The notes under the pieces were generated by a model. That model made no database searches and had not been told where the DNA came from. It was given only the letters and a program-made list of their open reading frames with translations. A stretch of DNA of 64,000 nucleotides from NCBI GenBank assembly GCA_036245805.1, contig BTRK01000004.1:24194619-24258618 (forward strand), given 5' to 3'. The position numbers and the translations under genes are program-made. The stretch is from Pristionchus mayeri (Eukaryota > Nematoda > Chromadorea > Rhabditida > Neodiplogasteridae). Below, in pieces: positions 35,001 through 44,000 of the stretch. Numbering within the stretch: the first letter of the stretch is position 1; each line of letters starts with the position of its first letter.

Positions 35001-38000
35001 GACTCGGCCAAGCCAATAAGTGATAGAGTAAGAGTTGCTTGATCAATTAACCATACAAAGTCTAAGCTTCCTTTTATGCTGGAAACATGACATTCATGGA
35101 AACATCAATTTCGACACATTATTATCAGTATTTCGACACATTATTATCAGTATCTATTACCATAATTTCGATATTACCATAATTTCGTTCATTTTTTGAA
35201 TTTTTTTTCACATGAGGCATAAGTCAATGAAACTAATAATCACGCATATCTATTATTGATCGACCTTAAATATATTTTGCGAAGGTTATATATTTATATG
35301 ATTACCTAGCTATGATGAAATAGTAAAAATGTGCGTTTTTGGCCCGTTTTAAAAAAAATAGAATTTTGTTTTCTTTTAAGTTTCGAAACTCTGGTTTATT
35401 GTGAATTAGAGGCAGCAATCATACTTGCATTTGAGCCATTAAAATTGCATCTTTCTGAATTTACCGCCGGAAAACATCAAAACTTGTCATTTAAATATTG
35501 CCGAGGAAAGGTCATATTCAGAATTTTTAAAATTTTCGCAGTTGCTTGCTAATGAATCGCCCCAATTTTACAATGTAAATTTGTTTTAAATTATTAATTG
35601 TACTTTTGAACCTTTGTTTGCATCAAAATCGATGACAATTTTACAAACACGCTGAAAATCGCGATTTTCGCAATAAATATACAGCGCGATTTTGGAAGGC
35701 CGGGATAGTGTCCAGTAAGTTACTTGGCAACTACAAAGTAACTAGGCAGTATCACATGAATTATGTCTCTTCACAGGAAGGAATTTCAAGTTTGGCCATT
35801 TTTGATAAACAACTTCGGAATTGCTCCATTCTCGTAATCTTTAAAATTTCTTAGCTATCTAGCACGGAAATTGAAGAGCACCGATTGCCCAACTCAATGC
35901 TATGTATTATTAGCCAGTAAGATTCATCGCTTCAAAGAAAATTTTCAAAAAAAATGAACGAAATTATGGGACACCCTAATATCTGAGTATGCAATATTAA
36001 TTTCTTACTAGAAGCATTGTATGTCCACACGAAAATAATTGTGAGCATACTATGGAAGGTACTTAAAGTTTAAATGCATTTGAGATCGATAGACTTACGG
36101 CTACGGCTATGCGGTGAAGGCAACTAATTCAGACCAAGCCCCTTTTTGAAGTGAGATCAAAACTGACCAAGTTTCTGGAATGCCATTTGTGGTTATCCCC
36201 ATTTTCATACTATTTTCTGATGCCTGTTCGTTTTTTTCCAAATATACCTTGATATTTGCATTATCATCGATGTCCATAGAGAGCAGACCCCAAAATTATG
36301 TAGTTCAGCTCTCAAATGTAGTAACTTTGACGTTAAAATGTCACCACAATATCAAATGGTATGGCAATACTAATGTGTGATAGAAAGAGTATCCAAGCCC
36401 TCAACGAATACATGAAACATATTAAATAATTTTGAAAATATAGGACATTGTATACTGGAAACGAAAATTTGAAAAGCGTGCAAAACTTTTGTTCCAACCT
36501 GATATTTTGTAAAAAAAAGTCAGTTGATGATTCTTCAATGTGGATACGGTAGTGAGGGCTACGGTAGGTTACTGTAGAACATCGATAATATTGATTGATG
36601 ATTTTTGTAAAAAGTTTGACCCAAGGAACTTAAAGGAGGACTGAAGGCAAAGTTCAACTGTGGACCCTGTCATTACCATGACCTAGCTCCTCTTAACGAC
36701 TAAAGGCTCCAAAAAAATTACATTAATATCTCTACTCTCATCAGAGTTATGATTAGTTGGCTGAGAGCCATGGACGCTTGATGGGCCAGGAAAGTGCGCG
36801 AATTCAAATATCTTGAAGTTTTGTCAAAAACTGGCGGGGATCGAACCCGCAACCTTCCCGGTACGTGACGGATGCTCTACCACTGAGCTATCCTGCCGAT
36901 GTGTGTGTACGCTTGTGTGTACGCTTCCTAGCTCGCGCTATGATCTTTGGAGGGTGGAACCTCCCTTCTATCGATGTGGCTACTTTGCCGAGAGCCCTCC
37001 TTTAAGTTTCTCCACGGAACCTAGGCTACGGTAACCAGGTTACTGTATTTTGGATTACTATAGTCCCATAGTGTGAGTTGGTACGGTAGTTGGACTTGAT
37101 CACACCATGACCATTATGACAACATTATCCATGACAATTACAACATTATCGACCATGACCCGTCGATTTTTTTACTACTAAATTGAGCAAAATTACAACG
37201 TATAGGGGGTCGCCGATTTTTTTGACTACCGTCATCGGCAGTGCTGGACAGCTATCTACTATCTACTAGATAACATACAGGTGTGCCTCGAGAATGGGAT
37301 CTTTGTTCTTCGAATTATCGATTCCTATCTTCTGAACCAATTCGATCTCCAATTTCTTCATCCTCGCCTTTTGATTACACACTTTTATCTGATTAAGGGC
37401 AGCTGCAAGGTTGTAGACAAGGGAGCATTGTAAGTGGGAAAGGGAATGTCTCACCCATCGACTGCTCATAGTTGCCCATGTGGTAGAGACAGAGGGCTAC
37501 TCGATATCTCACATCAGCTTCGCACTCATTTTGACCGCTTGGTGAAGAGACTCGTAGGGCCTCGTTATACGCCTAAATATACTTGCATGTGACATAAGAC
37601 GGACAATGATGACAACGAGAGAATTGACCAATTCAATCACTAGATAGCCGAGGCTCACATAAGTACGGCCTCCGGAGCATCGACATAACACGCGTGTCGC
37701 GGAAGAATCGAATAAAATCAAGGGGAGGTTGGCACATTTTTTGACCCATGCTTCTGTGTAGAGTTTTGGATAGTCATTAGGGTCCCTCACCTGATAGCTT
37801 CGAGCTTTGTTCGAAATTCTCGATTTTAAAGTCGTGGTAGGTCATCAAACTTGTATAAGGCCGAAAAGCGCCAACTTCAGGGTGCAAAGCATCGTTGAGA
37901 GTTAATTTGGTGACAAACTGAAACAAACGTTTCGTTCCCAGTACCAAATTGAATGAGCCTGCACAGTTGGTTCAGGAATATCTTAATTAGCATTTATGCA

Positions 38001-41000
38001 AATCGATTTAATTTATTCATTTTCGCCACAAATCGAAGCCAAAACATTTTTTGAGCTCAATCGATAGAGCTTAGTGTAACAAATCGAATGATATGCTGAA
38101 TGCATAGGTTTGAGTGATGTGTTCTCGAGCTATGCCCATTTTAAGGGTTCATTCGAAGCCTCTTTTTACGATGTCGATCGCGAAATGAACCATTCACGCC
38201 CGATCATTCCGCGAGAGACGACGGTAAATGAGGGGGGCATCGCACGGAACAAAGTGAGTAGATGGTGTCAGAATATTTTTTCCAATAAATTGAATCATAG
38301 CGCAGAAGGTTGTGTGCTTGTTTTTCTTTTTGTAAGTTGTTGGTTCGAACTCTGAAAGATACAAGATATTTTTGCACACTTTTTTGTGCCCGAGAGACGC
38401 TCAGCGCAGTGCCACTGCGAGGAAATTTTTTGCCGTTGATAATTCACAGTGTGTTCTGATCCTCTCACAACTGTCATCGACTTTCTTGACTATAATGAAA
38501 CGACAATGAAGCGCACTAGGTCGGATGATCAGCGTCGGATGATCACCTACCGGATGATACCAACAAAAGGACCCTTCTGCAGAACTTTCACAGATGTATT
38601 TTTGACACTCTGGGAACCTCTCTGTGAAGATTAGGGATGGCAAAAATAGTCATTTCGATTGCCCCCGACCATTCTTGTCCTCATTTCGCGGACAGCGCGG
38701 TGTCCACGGACAATGAATGGTCCAAACAATGGGGACAATAAATTGTCGGGGACACTCGAGTGTCCCCGATTGAGGACACTCGAGTGTCCCCACTTCTAAA
38801 ATACAGTTACAATCTGTTTTTAAAAAGTTTTCTGCTCGAAATATCATTGCTGCTCACGCCGCCGTCGAATCCCCATGACCATCCTAGGGAGAAGTTGTGG
38901 TAAAAAATCGATTGGCAGGCCAACACTAAGTGTCATCCACAATCGAGCATACAGTACTATCAGATACCGTAGGTCGCTACCGTAACTCCCGACTATCACT
39001 AACCGACTATAATTTCAAAAACGCTAAAATAAAGTACCCAAGCGGCAATACATCGCCCCAAGTAGCGTATATCGCTACCGTAATCCGTGACTATCGTAAA
39101 CAGACTTTATTTAAAAAATTAAAAAATAAACCACCCCCCACACAAATCGCGAACTGCTTTTTTTTCAAAACTGCTTCGCTATAGTTGAGTATTGAGTATT
39201 GGTCTATGACGAACCCATTGTACAGTACCCCTTGCTACCGTAATCCATCAGCCTGATCAGTACCGCGCATCGACAGAGGCTTCCTGGAGGGAGATTTAGT
39301 GTTTCAGCAGGAACTCAAGGTACCAAGGAAGCAGTTAGATAGGGCTCTCGTTTCTGTCGTGAGGGAATTCTGTGAGAAGGCTGTGGTTGTGTTATCAGTT
39401 CAGTTGTGGAATATGTTTATTATAATTTTAATGTTTATAAGTTAATAATATTGGAATCAATTATCGAACTTTTCACAACTCAAAAATATCTGCTCGAAAT
39501 CGGGGACACTCTATTGTCCCCATCATTTTCCTCACGGACCATTCATTGTCCTCGAGGTGAGAGAGCATTTCTCGAGCGACTCATTCCTGTCTCTCGGCGC
39601 GCGCTCGGAGCTGTGGGGGAGGGCTATTTTGGCCATCCCTAGTGAAGATACTTGGGAAGGTTGCAAATTTTTGTCACCCGGAAGGTTATCAACCGACGGT
39701 GATCATCCAACCTAGTGCCTAATGAGAATATGTTAAACAAACATTTACTGATCAAAGTTAACAATAAAGGATCTCAAGAAAACATGTGAGAAGAAATTGG
39801 TGAAAATCTTCTCCTTTTTTTCCCTGCGATCTCCCCCCTCATTTCTCGTCGTCTCTCGTGGAATGATCGGGCGGGAATGGCTCATTTCGCATTTCGCGTT
39901 CGAAATCGTAAAATGAGACTTCGAATGAACCCTTAAAATGGGCATAGCTCGAGAACACATCACTCAAACCTATGCATTCAGCATATCATTCGATTTGTTA
40001 CACTAAGCTCTATCGATTGAGCTCAAAAATGTTTTGGCTTCGATTTGTGGCGAAAATGAATAAATTAAACCGATTTGCATAAATGCTAATTAAGATATTC
40101 AAGAACCAATTGTGCAGGCTCATTCTATCTGGTACTGGGAACGAAACGTTGGTTTCAGTTGGTCACTAAATTAACTCTTAACTATGCTTTGCACCCTTGA
40201 AGTTGGCACTTTTCGGCCTTCTAAAAGTTTGATGACCTACCACGACTTTAAAATCGTGAATTTCGAAAACAGCTCGAAGCAATCTTGTGAGGGATCCTAA
40301 GTACTGTCTAAAACTACCTTAAAGTTACCCAACAAGGACGAAATTGATCCATTATTTTTTGTCCTCCATCGAATAGCCGATGGTTAAATTAGTATAGAAT
40401 GAATATACAAAAATGCTAAAAATCAATAATAGCCTCTAGGGAAAGCCGGAAATGACCAGCGTAATCCCGCGCTCTCTCACTTTCGCATACTCTCTCGTAC
40501 ACGCGACGGGATCAGGGTGAGATCAGGGTTTCGTCCTTGTTGGGTAACTTTTAAAAAAAGGGTTCCCACGAGTCTCGAGGACAACAAACTGGCACCATGG
40601 GGTTATAGAGGGCTCTTTTCCGATCAGAAATCAATTGGTTTTAAGTTAAATAAATGTCCTCAGGTTGCAAAATTAATTTCCAAAGTTAATTGAAAATGCA
40701 GGCAAATTTAAAATACTGTAGCCATTTTAGCCATTGATTGAGAAAATGGCCGCTGGATTAGGAAAAGACGGAATTTCGAGATGCACGCTGCGTTACACCA
40801 CGTTGCTTAACATCGGTTTTCTTCGTTATTATTGAGTTTAATGGAATTTTAATATGAAAACATGGATTGCGCGATTTAGTTTAATGCAATTTACATAAAA
40901 ATATAGTCGAATTAGGGAAATAGTGCGTTGCATAATTAGTTGCGCAGAATTTAGCAAAACCACCATACAGTACTCAGCATGCAGTACAGTCGTTGTGAGA

Positions 41001-44000
41001 GTCCATGATTCTGCTTCGGGAACCTTTTTTAAACCCATTTTCGACTTTTCCAATGCGCCAGCGTTTATTCGATTCTTCGGCGACACGCGTATTAAGGAAA
41101 AATCAAACGTCCGCAGGCATCAATGGAAAATTGTGGGAATTTTAAAACTATACAGTCAGATTGCCTAATTTATCACTATCCGAACTGCAAAATGCAAGGT
41201 TCTCGTAGCGATATTCCCTGAATTGTCACTATCCGAACGGCAAAGTCAATTTGCAACCCTGATTATCAAGAAGGATTACGATACAGCTCGAGAATGCTCC
41301 CGGACGTTTTTCCTTTCCTTATGTCCATGCTCCGGGGGGCCGTGCCTAAAGAAAGGAAAAACGTCCGGGAGCTATCATAAAAATTGTACGACCTGTAAAA
41401 TTTAAATCGACAGCATGTGTAGATAATCCAAGGAAAAATTTAGCATTTGGAGACTGACGTGAAATTCAGGGAAATCGTTGTGGGATCATTCAAAAAATTA
41501 CGGTAACGTGACAATCAGGCAACATAAATACGGTAACGTGAGGAATCAGGCAATGCTGACTGTGCTATATTTGAACGAGCGCTCCATTTCCTTGAAGCTT
41601 GCGGACGTTTTATTTTTCCCTGTGTATTTTCTCCAGGGACCGTGTATGACCCCTATTCATGCGTGCGCCCTCTCTCACAGGTGGCCGCTAGTGCTGGACA
41701 GCTATTTACTCTACTACCTATACCATTAACCACTATTGTTACCCCGATCTGGACTTCTGCAGGAGTGTCAACATAGATATCAGCCTTGGGCGGTGATTCT
41801 TGCGAGTTATGCGACAACCCAATCACGTGGGCCCATCCATGTATAAAAAAGTGGGCTCACAAAAGCGGTTCAAATGCTTTTGGAGGGAACGTGAAATTAC
41901 AATACAGTATGATTATATTTTGTCGCTTCACACCATGGCTTTGATTATTTTGCAATTCTTTTGCTCGGGGACAGCGCGATACTCAGGCAAGAATTTCTTG
42001 GCTCTTTGCCAGCTTTTTTTATGAAATAATGTCTCGCCCCGATTTGTATTGAGATCACTTTTAGATACGATGGCCAAAAATCCCACTCCTGTTGAACTTT
42101 TTATGTTAAAGTTACCCAACACCCTTAAAAATGGCCTATATTATTATTCCTGAAACTGATAGACATAAAACAGACTAGTAGAAATGCAATATTAATAAAA
42201 TCTGACAATCAATAATTAGTCGCAGAATCGACCTCAAAACATGTGCGGTGCAACCCTGATCAAGACCGATTTTCCCGAGAGGTTTGAAACGTGAATATTT
42301 TGTGTGCGGTAATTAGCGTTCACAAGCCCGGTTCTATACCAAATTCATCCTCGCTTCTTCCCCGGTTGTAGAAATATATATTTCAACAAGAAAAACTTCA
42401 ATATTAGGCCCACATAATCGAATAAACAATTTTTTTTAAACCGCGCGTAAATCCGTTAGCGCTAATTTAAAAAAAATACGGTACTTAGTGCCACGGAAGA
42501 GCCGGATAGAACAAAAGAGCTCGTAGGGTATTGATGCGCGTTTGAGTCGCACCACACACCATGAAAATGCCGACTTTCCCAAAATGCTGCAAAATCTAGC
42601 TACTATTTGACGGCTTTCACGGATTTGCCATAATTAATTGTAGTCACAGATTGCTGGTAAGTAGGTAAGTTTTTCCGTTATATGAGGCCGTTTGCCTAAG
42701 AATCGAGCAAGTGCCAGCACAGCTCATAAAATGTCGATTCTTCGTAACTGTGTGGGTTGGGGTTATTTGAGGTGCTGAAAACGGTGAGCATATTCATTTT
42801 GCCCTCGGAGCCTCCGTTGGCTCCAGATGACGTCACATCGAAAACACATTTCCTATTATTACTTTGCTCTAGAATGTGCTAAAATTACGTGAGTAAGGTT
42901 TCCGGGGTAGAATTTCATACTGATCACGCCTATCCAATCCTCTTTTTCATGAATTTTTAAAATCTATTTTTTCTCAGAAGCAAAAGTGACCTTAGCAATT
43001 TGCATGGTTAGAACCGGCGTGACGAGAGGATTCAGAATCTCTATTTTCGTACGATTTCATGCATAACGTTTTAAACGAGCCAAATTTTACTGATTCAAGA
43101 AGTGGGCAAATGAAGCAGCTTCACCCTCCCTCTCTCTTCCCTCCCTCTAGATAAGCGAGAGAGTGTGCAGAGGAGAGAGAGTGGGGAGAGGCGAGATAAC
43201 TGCCAGGGGGTAAACAGGCGAGGGAGGGAAGGTAAAGGGGTGAAGATGCTTCATTTGCCCACTATTGAAATCAGTAAAATTTGGCTCTTTTAAAACGTTA
43301 TGCATGAAATCGTACGAAAATAGAGATTCTCAATCCTCTCGTCACGCCGGTTCTAACCATGCAAATTGCTAAGGTCACTTTTGCTTCTGAGAAAAAATAG
43401 ATTTTAAAAATTCATGAGAAACGAATTGGATAGGCGTGATCAGTATGAAATTCTACCCCGGAAACCTTACACACTCAATTTTAGCGCATTCTAGAGCAAA
43501 GTAATAATAGGAAATGTGTTTTCGACGTGACGTCATCTGGAGCCAACGGAGACTCTGAGGGCAAAATGAACATGCCCCAGTTTTCAGCACCTCAAATAAC
43601 CCCTACCCACACAGTTACGAAGAATCGACATTTTATGACCTGTGCCAGAACTCTCTGAATCTGCTCGATTCTTAGGCAAACGGCCTCATATCTCGATGCA
43701 TTCATTAATGACAAAAAAATAAAATAAAGAAAGTGAATTCGAAAATCTCCCCTTTCTTACAATTACTACTCTTTCTGGTTTTAGTATTCGATCGAAGCAC
43801 TCGCTCGGGCCCAAACACTTTTTCTTTTATGTCCTATTTGTGCGGTTTTTGTTTGTAAACGCTTGATTTTAATGATTTCAAGTAGTTGTATCGGGTTACG
43901 AATGCCTATACTCTCACTATATTGCTTGGCAGTATATTTTTTCTCTCAAAATAGTCGCGGTTTTCACCGAATATTGCTTAACTTTTGTTTTTTTCGTTGA

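Noticed and set aside
34391..36502. Remnant mariner transposase
   Set aside because: I looked for the usual catalytic and helix-turn-helix stretches in both strands and found none. Only the ends are mariner-like.
36831..36900. Functional tRNA gene
   Set aside because: The D- and T-arms are good, but the acceptor stem has no matching 3' half and the anticodon stem is too short.
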